The notes below the pieces were generated by a model. The model made no database searches. It was not told the DNA's origin and saw only the letters and a program-made list of their open reading frames with translations. A stretch of 64,000 bases of DNA, from NCBI GenBank assembly GCA_030765405.1, contig JAVCCP010000045.1, positions 19,319 to 83,318 of the forward strand. The letters run 5' to 3'. This DNA is from Candidatus Ancaeobacter aquaticus (GTDB lineage Bacteria; Auribacterota; Ancaeobacteria; Ancaeobacterales; Ancaeobacteraceae). This document shows, piece by piece, positions 48,535 to 55,957 of this stretch (position 1 is the stretch's first letter; every line of letters begins with the position of its first letter). The position numbers and the translations under genes were made by a program.

Positions 48535-48734
48535 TTGGTCGGAGTCTGGTGGGTGGAGCAAATCTTTATTCTTGACAAATGGATGTGTTATGTTAATGTT
48601 AACGCACGATAAGACCTTTAAGAATTCAGTATCCGACATATCATTCCGCTGTTCTGTACCGTTGCTTTTTCGAGCATCGCTTCCAGCTGGTGAATTCGGA
48701 TGTTATGTGCAAAAAAATGTGCGGGAGGTGAAGA

Positions 48735-49001
48735 ATGCCGACAATTTCTGTGTTTTATGGAATTATTATTAGGATGTATTGTTCCCCGGGGGAACATAAT
48801 CCCCCACATTTTCATGCGTATTATCAAGACAATAAAGCTATTATTGATATCAACACATGTGAATTAAAAGAAGGGAAATTACCATTAAAACAAATGAAAC
48901 TTGTATTAGCATGGGCTGAAATACGTAAGGAAGATTTGCTGGCAGACTGGGAATTAGCATCAAAGGGGGATCTTCCATTTAAAATAGAACCATTGAAATA
49001 A
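48735..49001 (+). CDS. DUF4160 family protein (toxin-antitoxin-like pair)
   Basis: 88 residues with the DUF4160 signature: MPTISVFYGIIIRMY, then NPPHFHAYY, an acidic AIIDINT strand, EGKLPLKQMKLVLAWAE and a C-terminal KIEPLK. Members are small soluble proteins almost always encoded beside a DUF2442 gene. The pair is often listed as a putative toxin-antitoxin system, but a biochemical activity is not firmly established to my knowledge. GGGAGGTG lies upstream of the ATG at 48735. It follows repeat copy A, and the DUF2442 gene starts 13 bases after its stop. Confidence 0.85.
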   Translation: MPTISVFYGIIIRMYCSPGEHNPPHFHAYYQDNKAIIDINTCELKEGKLPLKQMKLVLAWAEIRKEDLLADWELASKGDLPFKIEPLK

Positions 49002-49014
49002 AGGGATGAAGTAT

Positions 49015-49254
49015 ATGTATTTATCTGTAGTAGATGTAAAGCCATTAGAAGGATATAAATTGTTATTAACATTTGAAAATAAAGAAATCCGAGCTTTTGA
49101 TGTATCTCCGTATTTAAGCATAGGAGAATTTTCCAAGCTAAAAGACATTTCTTTATTTAACACGGTAGCAGTGAAATTTGACTCTATTGAATGGAGTAAT
49201 CATTTAGATTTGGATCCTGAATTATTGTATCAAAAAAGTGTCAGAGTGTTATAG
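49015..49254 (+). CDS. DUF2442 family protein (partner of DUF4160)
   Basis: 79 residues from the ATG at 49015, chosen because MYLSVVDVKPLEGYKLLLTF matches the usual family start and AAAGGG lies about 9 bases upstream; an in-frame ATG at 49006 sits directly on that ribosome binding site. The family pattern continues with DVSPYLS, a FSKLKDISLFNTV turn and WSNHLDLDPELLYQ. DUF2442 proteins carry a small N-terminal beta domain and typically accompany DUF4160. It probably forms a two-gene unit with the preceding gene. Just after it lies the truncated head of the intergenic repeat. Confidence 0.85.
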   Translation: MYLSVVDVKPLEGYKLLLTFENKEIRAFDVSPYLSIGEFSKLKDISLFNTVAVKFDSIEWSNHLDLDPELLYQKSVRVL

Positions 49255-49256
49255 TA

Positions 49257-49280
49257 AAAGGGGACAGCGCCCTTTTTTTA
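49257..49280 (+). repeat. Truncated head of the intergenic repeat
   Basis: Only the AAAAGGG-gacagcg-CCCTTTTTTT hairpin of copies A-C is present. The rest is interrupted by the 49281-49564 remnant, and a tail-like segment reappears at about 49700-49745. Confidence 0.7.
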
Positions 49281-49357
49281 ATGAGCGAAGAGATTAGATT
49301 TGCATTAGAAAAGCTTGAGAATGCTGTTTACAAACTAAAAGAAGCTTTCAGGCTCGG

Positions 49358-49564
49358 ATGGATACAATGAAACAATTTGTCAATACGATAATTGCTACAA
49401 ATGAGGGAAAAGAAGATCAACTTGATAAGAAAACGCAAAAAGTATTGCAGGCTAACGGGATAGAAGCAAACGGTGTACTTAATCTCTTGCCTGAAGTTAC
49501 TCGTGACGATAAATTCTTTAATGACCTGCAGGATGCTATGAAGACGATGGCGTTTCAGGCGTAA
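49358..49564 (+). pseudogene. Remnant of a giant-gene C-terminal tail
   Basis: A 68-codon frame whose end (ANGIEANGVLNLLPEV, then FFNDLQDAMKTMAFQA) parallels the last 45 residues of giant 4 (LGITTTEDSIIVFPEQ, then FINELFDAITTVEFQA): same order of hydrophobic positions, a shared PE and a shared FQA end. No signal peptide or body precedes it, so it looks like the 3' stump of a lost giant gene. An overlapping 29-codon frame at 49281-49370 (MSEEIRFALEKLENAV) may be another fragment. It might still be expressed as a small protein, but no good ribosome binding site is seen. Confidence 0.6.
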
Positions 49565-49673
49565 ATTCGTTCGTCGTTCATGGTTCATAGTTCATAGACA
49601 AACCAGTTCATACTTTTCTATTGTAAACCTTTGCAGAATTGTCCTTTTGAGATTATTTATATCCATTTATTTA

Positions 49674-49700
49674 CACCGCCCCGATATTATCGGGGCGGTG
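49674..49700. terminator. Strong GC-rich hairpin
   Basis: CACCGCCCCGATA and TATCGGGGCGGTG form a perfect 13-bp stem around one T. It has no T-run after it, so termination is uncertain; it runs straight into a tail-like segment of the intergenic repeat. Degenerate ttcatagttcatag words at 49567-49605 precede it. No other gene is seen in 49565-49808. Confidence 0.5.
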
Positions 49701-49808
49701 GGGGTGTTGGTCGGAGTCTCTTCGAGCCACCTACGCGGTGGGGGTGGTTTTTGTTCCTAAAAAAGGTTGATTTTCCTTATGTTTGCCAGTAAAGTATACA
49801 CTCATTTT
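49701..49808 (+). repeat. Duplicated tail of repeat plus tRNA leader
   Basis: This stretch, from ggtcggagtctct through the agtatacactca upstream of the tRNA-like sequence, matches 51962-52058 in front of the intact tRNA-Arg with only scattered mismatches. The duplication continues into the tRNA 5' half. Confidence 0.8.
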
Positions 49809-49856
49809 GCGCCTGTAGCTCAACTGGATAGAGTGTTGGTCTTCTAAGCCGAGGAG
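49809..49856 (+). pseudogene. Truncated tRNA-Arg(UCU), 5' half only
   Basis: The acceptor 5' strand GCGCCTG, D-arm and anticodon arm match the intact tRNA at 52059. The anticodon loop CTTCTAA gives UCU (reads AGA/AGG), and stem TTGGT/GCCGA pairs. The variable loop begins and then the sequence stops resembling tRNA: no T-arm and no CAGGCGC acceptor strand. It cannot fold into a complete tRNA. Confidence 0.8.
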
Positions 49857-49928
49857 TGCCATTGCCTATTTATAGACATAATTTCTTGTATCGTTCAGGA
49901 AATAATAATAAGGTATTCCGAAAAAAAT

Positions 49929-50468
49929 ATGAGTGAAGAACTTGAAGTATTAAAAATAGTTACACAGCGCTTAAACCAATCAAATATTGTTTATATGATT
50001 TCAGGTTCAATAGCGGCAAATTACTATACTGTGCCGCGAATGACAAGAGATATAGATATTGTAATTGAGCTAACAAAAGCTGATACTAGTAAATTCGTTG
50101 CTCTTTTTCAAGATGATTTTTATATGGATGAAAAGGCGATTGAGAAAGAAGTTTCTCGCCATGGAATCTTCAATTTGATTCACAACCAATATGTCATTAA
50201 AATAGATTTCATTATCCGGAAAGAATCAGAGTTTCAAGATTCCGTTTTCTCCCGTAGAAAAAAGGTTCAGGTAGAAAACAGCCCAATGTGGTTTGTTTCC
50301 GCGGAAGATTTAATTTTAGTAAAATTGCTCTGGGCTAAAGACAGCTATTCAGAAGTGCAGTTGAAAGATGTGCAAAACCTAATAAAAACAGTAAATGATT
50401 TAGATCTGGAGCATATTAAAAAGTGGGTTTTACGGTTAGGATTAGAGCAAGTGTATAGAGAGGTCTAA
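49929..50468 (+). CDS. Nucleotidyltransferase-fold protein (AbiEii/MNT-like)
   Basis: 179 residues. ISGSIAANYYTVPRMTRDIDIVI fits the DNA-polymerase-beta-type nucleotidyltransferase pattern G-S/G...D-I-D with two catalytic Asp, and VIKIDFIIR supplies the third acidic strand. The rest resembles the AbiEii-like or DUF6036-type proteins found in toxin-antitoxin or abortive-infection settings. Nucleotide transfer to an RNA or protein is the family expectation, but its target here is unknown. It starts about 70 bases after the broken tRNA-Arg and is followed after 4 bases by an 81-residue partner. Upstream GGTATTCC is a poor ribosome binding site, so the start is reasonable but not certain. Confidence 0.75.
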   Translation: MSEELEVLKIVTQRLNQSNIVYMISGSIAANYYTVPRMTRDIDIVIELTKADTSKFVALFQDDFYMDEKAIEKEVSRHGIFNLIHNQYVIKIDFIIRKESEFQDSVFSRRKKVQVENSPMWFVSAEDLILVKLLWAKDSYSEVQLKDVQNLIKTVNDLDLEHIKKWVLRLGLEQVYREV

Positions 50469-50472
50469 CAGA

Positions 50473-50718
50473 ATGAAGGATACGTCTGATGCAATAGCAG
50501 TCCGTTTTCAAGATATGATTATGAGGCGTAATCCGGCAGAACGTTTACTTATGGGCTGTTCCATGTATGATACTGCCAAACAGATAGTAAAAAGCTCTAT
50601 ACTTAATCAGAATCAGGGAATAACACCTCAGAAACTAAAAGAAGAAATATTTCTAAGGTTTTATGGAATGGAATTTAGTGAATCTGAAAAAAAGAAGATA
50701 TTGAGTGCCTTGAGGTAA
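50473..50718 (+). CDS. Small partner protein of the nucleotidyltransferase
   Basis: 81 residues, not assigned to a named family. The pattern is an amphipathic helical protein: AVRFQDMIMRRNPAERLLMGCSMYDTA, then a helical arm ending FYGMEFSESEKKKIL. Small proteins like this commonly follow single-domain nucleotidyltransferases. Four bases separate it from the upstream stop, and AACAGA is a weak ribosome binding site, so translational coupling is likely. A role as antitoxin or cofactor of the upstream protein is inference from position only. Repeat copy B begins 15 bases after it. Confidence 0.65.
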   Translation: MKDTSDAIAVRFQDMIMRRNPAERLLMGCSMYDTAKQIVKSSILNQNQGITPQKLKEEIFLRFYGMEFSESEKKKILSALR

Positions 50719-50733
50719 AATTGTAGAAAAGGG

Positions 50734-50866
50734 TAGAAAAGGGGACAGCGCCTTTTTTTTAGCGTTCATTATAATGTGCGATTTTCACCGCGTAGGAGAC
50801 CTACGCCAAGCCCCTAGTTATACACCGCGTAGGAGTCTCTTTGAGCCACCTACGCGGTGGGGGTGT
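50734..50866 (+). repeat. Structured intergenic repeat, copy B
   Basis: Almost base-for-base the same as copy A (48403-48534), with the same three hairpins. The following bases differ (gtgtaatggg versus gtgttggtcg), which marks the right boundary near 50866. Confidence 0.88.
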
Positions 50867-50903
50867 GTAATGGGATGTGTTCTAAGAAATCGGGATGCAT
50901 ATC

Positions 50904-51320
50904 TTAGGTAATATATTCTACAATTGATTTCAGGTATTGTTCGATGTCTGTCAGGCTATTGTGTAGTATCCGGTAAACTTCTTTTGAATCTATCATTACG
51001 TAATCATGTACCAGAATATTTCTGAAACCCGCCATTTTTTCCAGATTACCAGCCAATTCATTTGGAATTACTTTTTGGCTTGAGAGTATGCTGAATATTT
51101 CCCTGTAAGTGTTAGGATAAGGGAAATTCTGTTGAGATATAATCTGGGATCCTATATCAATTGATAACTGTATGGCAACTTCAAGTTTACGTTCGACGGC
51201 TGCTTGGATATCAATATTAGTCAGGTATTCATCTTCTGAAATGCTCAGTTTGCTTTTTAAATAATCAAGCGTCGTTTTTAATTCTTTAATCAATGTTTCT
51301 ATAACAGTCTTGTCTACCAT
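50904..51320 (-). CDS. hepT: HepT-type HEPN ribonuclease toxin (DUF86)
   Basis: 138-residue all-helical protein. RNILVHDY is the R-x4-H-x-Y catalytic motif of HepT/DUF86 HEPN toxins, metal-independent RNases that in studied systems cut RNA or tRNA. Upstream helices (DIQAAVERKLEVAIQLSIDIG) match the family. Its ATG directly abuts the stop of the partner gene (TAAATG), so translation is coupled and the order is mntA then hepT. Family knowledge: MntA AMPylates the HepT tyrosine and so neutralises it; the Tyr is present. The pair lies between repeat copies B and C. Confidence 0.9.
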   Translation of the reverse strand: MVDKTVIETLIKELKTTLDYLKSKLSISEDEYLTNIDIQAAVERKLEVAIQLSIDIGSQIISQQNFPYPNTYREIFSILSSQKVIPNELAGNLEKMAGFRNILVHDYVMIDSKEVYRILHNSLTDIEQYLKSIVEYIT

Positions 51321-51713
51321 TTATGCTTTCCTTATTTTGTTTATAGCATCTCTAGTAAAGAAATCAAGCATAGGTTTTATATCTAAATATTCATTTATCA
51401 CCTTTGCCTTATAGTGAAAAGGCGTTAAATCATTTTTGCAATGTATCATAGTGCCAAAACAAACGGCCTGATATCTCAATAGTGGCGGGGCATTGTTGAG
51501 TATGACAAGGTCAATAGTATCACTATTAAGTATTTGTTTTATTTCTCTTAAAAGTTCAAGCTTGTAATCGAATAAATGTGGTGTGTTTTTAAGTAATAGC
51601 GCAATGTCGGTGTCAGATAATGCGGTGTCTGTACCTTTAGCTTTTGAACCGAAAAGATATGCCAGTTCTATCTCAGGTTTGTTTTGGAATAAGTTATGTA
51701 GTAACTGTCTCAT
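51321..51713 (-). CDS. mntA: MntA-type nucleotidyltransferase antitoxin
   Basis: 130 residues. LFGSKAKGTDTALSDTDIALLL carries the GS-x10-D-x-D motif of minimal nucleotidyltransferases, and DTIDLVIL the third Asp. In characterised MntA-HepT systems this protein adds AMP to the toxin's RX4HXY tyrosine. At 130 residues it is somewhat longer than the shortest MNTs, with a helical C-terminus (KPMLDFFTRDAINKIRKA). A possible promoter on this strand is TTGACA (51751-51746), 17 bp, then TAGTTT (51728-51723), which would give a very short leader. Confidence 0.9.
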   Translation of the reverse strand: MRQLLHNLFQNKPEIELAYLFGSKAKGTDTALSDTDIALLLKNTPHLFDYKLELLREIKQILNSDTIDLVILNNAPPLLRYQAVCFGTMIHCKNDLTPFHYKAKVINEYLDIKPMLDFFTRDAINKIRKA

Positions 51714-51775
51714 AATACAGTTAAACTAACAGAGTGATATGCCGTTGTCAATGTGTTTTGCTCCTAAAAAAGGTT

Positions 51776-51992
51776 GTAGAAAAGGGGACAGCGCCCTTTT
51801 TTGCGTTCATTATAATGTGCGATTTTCACCGCGTAGGAGACCTATGCCAAGCCCCTAGAGATATACACCGCGTAGGAGTCTCTTTGAGCCACCTATGCCA
51901 AGCCCTAGTTAATACACCGCGTAGGAGTCTCTTTGAGCCACCTACGCGGTGGGGGGTGTTGTATAGTCTCTTTGAGCCACCTACGCGGTGGG
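51776..51992 (+). repeat. Structured intergenic repeat, copy C (expanded)
   Basis: Same head hairpin and core as copies A and B, but the CACCGCGTAGG ... CCTACGCGGTG unit is iterated about three times with changes such as cctatgcc. It leads into the same ggtttttgttt-ctaaaaaaggttg segment found at 49748-49770. Confidence 0.85.
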
Positions 51993-52058
51993 GGTGGTTT
52001 TTGTTTCTAAAAAAGGTTGATTTCCCCTGTGTTTGCCAGTAAAGTATACACTCGTTTT

Positions 52059-52132
52059 GCGCCTGTAGCTCAACTGGATAGAGTATCGGTCTTCGAAACC
52101 GAGGGTTGCCCGTTCGATCCGGGCCAGGCGCG
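52059..52132 (+). tRNA. tRNA-Arg (anticodon UCG)
   Basis: 74 nt. Acceptor GCGCCTG / CAGGCGC with discriminator G, D-arm GCTC...GAGT, anticodon stem TCGGT/ACCGA with loop CTTCGAA (UCG, reads CGA and possibly other CGN), and T-arm CCCGTTCGATCCGGG. No CCA is encoded. It forms the right boundary of the repeat-rich island. Confidence 0.95.
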
Positions 52133-52228
52133 ATTTCGTTCATAGTTTATCGTTGATCGTTCATAGACTATGTATTTTTAAATAGTATTTTTCGATGAAC
52201 TATTAACGATTCCACAAGGGGACTATCT

Positions 52229-52258
52229 CCAGAAAAATTTATTTATAAATTTTTCTGG
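52229..52258. terminator. Long AT-rich hairpin between tRNA genes
   Basis: CCAGAAAAATTTA and TAAATTTTTCTGG form a perfect 13-bp stem with a 4-nt loop. It lies between tRNA-Arg and the promoter of the next tRNA cluster and may end the tRNA-Arg transcript, though no T-run follows. Degenerate gttcatag words lie at 52137-52170. Confidence 0.45.
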
Positions 52259-52272
52259 GGGTAAACTAAGTA

Positions 52273-52302
52273 TTGACAATGGCGTTTTATTTTTGGTATT
52301 CT
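52273..52302 (+). promoter_or_regulatory. Promoter of the tRNA-Lys/Leu/Gly cluster
   Basis: TTGACA (52273-52278), an 18-bp spacer and TATTCT (52297-52302), 22 bases before the tRNA-Lys 5' end. Confidence 0.7.
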
Positions 52303-52324
52303 TACGGCTCAATTTTGCTTATAA

Positions 52325-52397
52325 GCGCCGTTAGCTCAGCTGGTAGAGCAACTGACTCTTAATCAGTGGGTCGAAGGTTCGACTCCTTCACGGCGCA
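52325..52397 (+). tRNA. tRNA-Lys (anticodon CUU)
   Basis: 73 nt. Acceptor GCGCCGT / ACGGCGC plus A, anticodon stem ACTGA/TCAGT with loop CTCTTAA (CUU, reads AAG), and T-arm GAAGGTTCGACTCCTTC. No encoded CCA. Confidence 0.95.
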
Positions 52398-52414
52398 AAG
52401 AATGATATGATTCA

Positions 52415-52496
52415 GGGCGAGTGGTGAAATTGGCAGACACGTAAGATTTAGGATCTTATGCCGTAAGGTGTGTGGGTTCAAGTCCCTCCTCGCCCA
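52415..52496 (+). tRNA. tRNA-Leu (anticodon UAG)
   Basis: 82 nt class II tRNA. Acceptor GGGCGAG / CTCGCCC plus A, anticodon stem TAAGA/TCTTA with loop TTTAGGA (UAG, reads CUA and other CUN), a short long-variable arm TGCCGTAAGGTG, and T-arm GGGTTCAAGTCCC. Confidence 0.95.
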
Positions 52497-52515
52497 GATT
52501 TTGAAAGAATGTAAC

Positions 52516-52590
52516 GCGAGCGTAGCTCAGTGGTAGAGCCCTTCGTTGCCAACGAAGCTGTCGTGGGTTCAAATCCCATCGCTCGCTCCA
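52516..52590 (+). tRNA. tRNA-Gly (anticodon GCC)
   Basis: Acceptor GCGAGCG / CGCTCGC, discriminator T, encoded CCA (52588-52590); anticodon stem CTTCG/CGAAG with loop TTGCCAA (GCC, reads GGC/GGU). It is the only tRNA of the four here with CCA in the DNA. Confidence 0.95.
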
Positions 52591-52594
52591 TAGT

Positions 52595-52643
52595 AAAGGC
52601 CTTTTATTGACATGAAAATGTCGGTAAAGGGCCTTTTTGTTTT
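52595..52643 (+). terminator. Intrinsic terminator of the tRNA cluster
   Basis: An 18-bp imperfect stem from AAGGCC...GACAT to ATGTC...GGCCTT with a GAAA loop and some G-U pairs, followed by TTTTTGTTTT. Confidence 0.85.
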
Positions 52644-52695
52644 AATTAATAATGTAATATGTGTTAGGATATTATTGATTCCATAGGGAGTATGT

Positions 52696-55600
52696 ATGCC
52701 TGATAAAAGAATACATTTAAAAGATATTCTTAATACTGATATTAACAGTAAGAAATATGCTGATATAATTTCATCGTATGGTTTTATTGATATTGATAAG
52801 GTCGTTACCTCTGTACGTAATATGGTTACAGATGATGCGATTTATGAGTATTTTTCCCTTATCTTTCCCACTCTTTTGGATGAGTTTTCCCGTTCTCCTG
52901 ACCCCGACACGGCTCTTAACAACTTCGATCGTTTTATAAACGGATCTTTTAGTAAGATTGCTTTATTTTTAACATTATCACAAAAATCAGATAGTGTTCG
53001 CATACTGATAAAGCTTCTTGGTACAAGCCAGTTTTTATCTGATGCGCTGATACGTAATCCCGAATATTTTGATTGGATGACAGATAAAGAAGTCCTTTCT
53101 CTTGTTGGAGATAGAACCGCACTTATTAGCGATATTGAAGAATCTGTTCTCATATTTAATGACTATGATAGCAGACTTAATTCACTCAGAAGGTTTAAAA
53201 GAAGAGAAATGCTCCGTATAGGCGTGAAAGATATTCTTGGGATGTCTCGTGTTGAAGAGACGGTGAAAGAACTATCAAACATTGGTGATGCAGTCCTCAC
53301 TGCGGCATATCGTATTTCGCATGATGTACTCTATAAAAAGTATGGTACACCGAAAGAAACTAATAGCGATAATCCTGAAAGAGACGCATCGTTTGCAGTA
53401 ATCAGTATGGGAAAACTTGGCGGAGAAGAGCTTAATTATAGTTCTGATATAGATGTTGTCTTTGTCTATTCAGAAGATGGAATGACAGACGTAAAGGATA
53501 TTCCCAAGGCAAAAAGTATAACCAATATTGAATATTTCACAAAAATGGGTGAAATGATACTCTCAATAATAGGGAGTACTACTAAAGAAGGATATGTCTT
53601 TCGTATAGATACGCGTCTTAGACCGGAAGGGAACACAGGGCCTTTGGTGCGATCGCTTGAAAGTTATCAGGAATATTATGCCGCGTGGGGTGAGGCATGG
53701 GAGCGTATGGCGCTTATTAAGGCTCGTTTTTCTGCGGGTAGTGAGGTGTTGGGAAAAGAGTTTATTGGTGCGATAAAGCCCTTTGTGTATCAAAAATCAC
53801 TGAGTCAGAGCTCTATTGATGAGATAAAAGATATAAAACGAAGAATCGATCATGAAGTATCAAAAAAGGGGAGGACATTCACCGAGGTAAAGTTAGGCTA
53901 TGGGGGTATCAGAGAGATAGAGTTTACCGTACAAGTCTTTCAACTTATTGGTGGTGGAAAAAATCCCAAATTGCAGACGCCAACGACACTTAACGCTATA
54001 CAGGTGTTATCATGCGCGGATATTTTTAATAAAGATGATGCTATTAATCTTATGGAAGCGTACAGGTTTCTGCGTGTTTTGGAGCATTTTCTGCAGATCG
54101 AGAACGAATTACAGCTTCATCATTTGCCGACGGATAATGATGAGCTGAACAAATTAGCAAAGAAACTTGGGTACGCCGATATTGAGGAAAAAAGTGCTCG
54201 CGAGCAGCTTATGAACGATTATAAAAGGCATACAGATTTTGTTCACAGCGTACACATGAGAATATTTGCAAAAGATAATACTGATTCTAATGCTGAAGGG
54301 ATAGAGTATCTCTATGAAAATAAATGTAGTACTGATAGTGAACAGTATCTTAAAGAAATAGGTTTTCAGGACATAAAAAAAGCATTTTCAAACATAAAAT
54401 TTCTTTCTGAAGGGCCGGGTTATGTACATATTATGCCCTCAACGGTGAGAACATTTAAACAGTTTCTTCCTGATCTTATGAAATTTCTTAAAGAATCTCC
54501 TGATCCTGATATGGCCTTCAATAACTTTGAACGCTTTGTCTCATCTCAAGGAGCGCGATCAGTATTTTACAAACTGCTTGATGAAAACCGCAATCTTATA
54601 AAATTACTCGTCCATCTTGGCGCACACAGTCAGTATCTCTCAGATACTGTTGTAACAAACCCCGATATACTCGGGCAGATCCTTATGCCGGGAATGCTGG
54701 AGTTAAAAAAAGATACGAGCATCTTGTACAAGGAATTAACCGCACGCACTAATATGTATAAAAGCTATGATGATATATTAGATGAAATGAGAAGATATAA
54801 AAAAGCTGAAATTGTTCGTATCGGTCTGAAAGATATTTTAGGTATAAGTGGTTTGGCTGGTACTCTTAGAGATATTTCTGCTCTTGCAGACGCATCCTTG
54901 AAAGTAGCTGTTGATGTTGCGTTGAAGATTCTTGTAGAAGAATATGGGTATCCGGAGACTGAAATCGGCAATAAAAAGAAAGCTTCCGAATATGCGATAT
55001 TTGGGCTCGGTAAGCTCGGCGGTTATGAAATGGGGTATAGTTCTGACCTTGATATTGTTTTTGTGTATCGTGGTGACGGGCAAACTGCATCTGCCAGTAA
55101 GAGCATAACAAACAGAGAATTCTTTGCGTATTTTGCGCAAAAAGTTATAGAAATAATGACTAAAACGACCGTTGAGGGATCCTTATATAAAGTTGATATA
55201 AAGATAAGTCCCGGGGGTAAAGGTGAGGGGATTGTTCACGCATTTGAGAAATATCAGAACTACTACGGTACGTCAAGTATGACCTGGGAAAGACAAGCGT
55301 TTACTAAGGCACGTTGTATATGCGGGGATGTTTCTCTACAAAAAGATTTTGAAATATTAATCGCTGATTATGTCTACGGTAAATGTCTTTCGTCAAAAGA
55401 GATAAAAGAGATCTATGATATGCGCCTCTTAATGCAGAAAGAAAGAGTTAAAACTCGTGATAAAGGCTATCATATAAAATTAGATCCCGGTGGTATTGTT
55501 GATATCGAATTTATTGTGCAAGTAATACAGCTCATGCAGGGATGTAAAGATAAGGATGTTAGAAAAACAAATACATTAGAAATACTTACTATCCTCGGAG

Positions 55601-55863
55601 AGAAAGAATATCTATCAGGAAATGATTTTATGATATTACATAATGCATATATTTTTATGCGTATTATTGAAAATAAAATACGTATTGTGTCAAATCATTC
55701 ACTTGATGCTATTCCCCATGAAGAAAAGAAGTTAAAAGTATTGATCAAAAGGTTGGGTGAGAACTATGAAAGCATCGGTTCATCGAAGGCGTTTCTTGAT
55801 CAATATCATGTATTCGCGAGTAAGGTGAGAGCTATCTTTGATAATATTTTTAAAGAAAAATAA
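52696..55863 (+). CDS. glnE: Glutamine synthetase adenylyltransferase/adenylyl-removing enzyme GlnE
   Basis: 1055 residues, somewhat longer than the roughly 950 of E. coli. Two nucleotidyltransferase domains are present: the N-terminal deadenylylase with GKLGGEELNYSSDIDVVFVY near residue 240 and the C-terminal adenylylase with LGKLGGYEMGYSSDLDIVFVY near 775. Each is followed by a helical GIREIEFTVQVFQL or GIVDIEFIVQVIQL segment. The enzyme attaches or removes AMP on the GlnA tyrosine in response to PII and glutamine. ATG 52696 has AGGGAG 5 bases upstream. It converges on glnA across a shared terminator, and its regulators glnB and glnD lie nearby, so the whole covalent cascade is in the window. 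Confidence 0.96.
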   Translation: MPDKRIHLKDILNTDINSKKYADIISSYGFIDIDKVVTSVRNMVTDDAIYEYFSLIFPTLLDEFSRSPDPDTALNNFDRFINGSFSKIALFLTLSQKSDSVRILIKLLGTSQFLSDALIRNPEYFDWMTDKEVLSLVGDRTALISDIEESVLIFNDYDSRLNSLRRFKRREMLRIGVKDILGMSRVEETVKELSNIGDAVLTAAYRISHDVLYKKYGTPKETNSDNPERDASFAVISMGKLGGEELNYSSDIDVVFVYSEDGMTDVKDIPKAKSITNIEYFTKMGEMILSIIGSTTKEGYVFRIDTRLRPEGNTGPLVRSLESYQEYYAAWGEAWERMALIKARFSAGSEVLGKEFIGAIKPFVYQKSLSQSSIDEIKDIKRRIDHEVSKKGRTFTEVKLGYGGIREIEFTVQVFQLIGGGKNPKLQTPTTLNAIQVLSCADIFNKDDAINLMEAYRFLRVLEHFLQIENELQLHHLPTDNDELNKLAKKLGYADIEEKSAREQLMNDYKRHTDFVHSVHMRIFAKDNTDSNAEGIEYLYENKCSTDSEQYLKEIGFQDIKKAFSNIKFLSEGPGYVHIMPSTVRTFKQFLPDLMKFLKESPDPDMAFNNFERFVSSQGARSVFYKLLDENRNLIKLLVHLGAHSQYLSDTVVTNPDILGQILMPGMLELKKDTSILYKELTARTNMYKSYDDILDEMRRYKKAEIVRIGLKDILGISGLAGTLRDISALADASLKVAVDVALKILVEEYGYPETEIGNKKKASEYAIFGLGKLGGYEMGYSSDLDIVFVYRGDGQTASASKSITNREFFAYFAQKVIEIMTKTTVEGSLYKVDIKISPGGKGEGIVHAFEKYQNYYGTSSMTWERQAFTKARCICGDVSLQKDFEILIADYVYGKCLSSKEIKEIYDMRLLMQKERVKTRDKGYHIKLDPGGIVDIEFIVQVIQLMQGCKDKDVRKTNTLEILTILGEKEYLSGNDFMILHNAYIFMRIIENKIRIVSNHSLDAIPHEEKKLKVLIKRLGENYESIGSSKAFLDQYHVFASKVRAIFDNIFKEK

Positions 55864-55905
55864 AAAAACCGTATTTCGTATATAGTATATAGTATCTCGT
55901 AAATG

Positions 55906-55934
55906 AAAACGCCCCGATTTTGTCGGGGCGTTTT
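55906..55934. terminator. Bidirectional terminator between glnE and glnA
   Basis: AAAACGCCCCGA and TCGGGGCGTTTT form a 12-bp stem with a TTTTG loop. A-run and T-run on both sides let it serve the convergent genes. Confidence 0.9.
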
Positions 55935-55957
55935 CTTATTTGACTTCCTGCATCGAC

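Noticed and set aside
48398..48772. 124-codon frame across repeat copy A
   Set aside because: It reads through the hairpin repeat and overlaps the real DUF4160 gene; the same words recur in other frames at copies B and C.
48403..51992. Integron-type cassette array
   Set aside because: The repeats are folded like attC sites, but I see no GTTRRRY core pairs and no integrase, and one cassette is inverted.
48403..51992. CRISPR array
   Set aside because: Repeat copies are about 130 bp, few and separated by genes; no regular short repeat-spacer pattern or cas gene.
51734..52042. 102-codon frame across repeat copy C
   Set aside because: It consists of repeat-encoded PRRSLFEPPTRWG-type peptides, a reading of the intergenic repeat and not a conserved protein.
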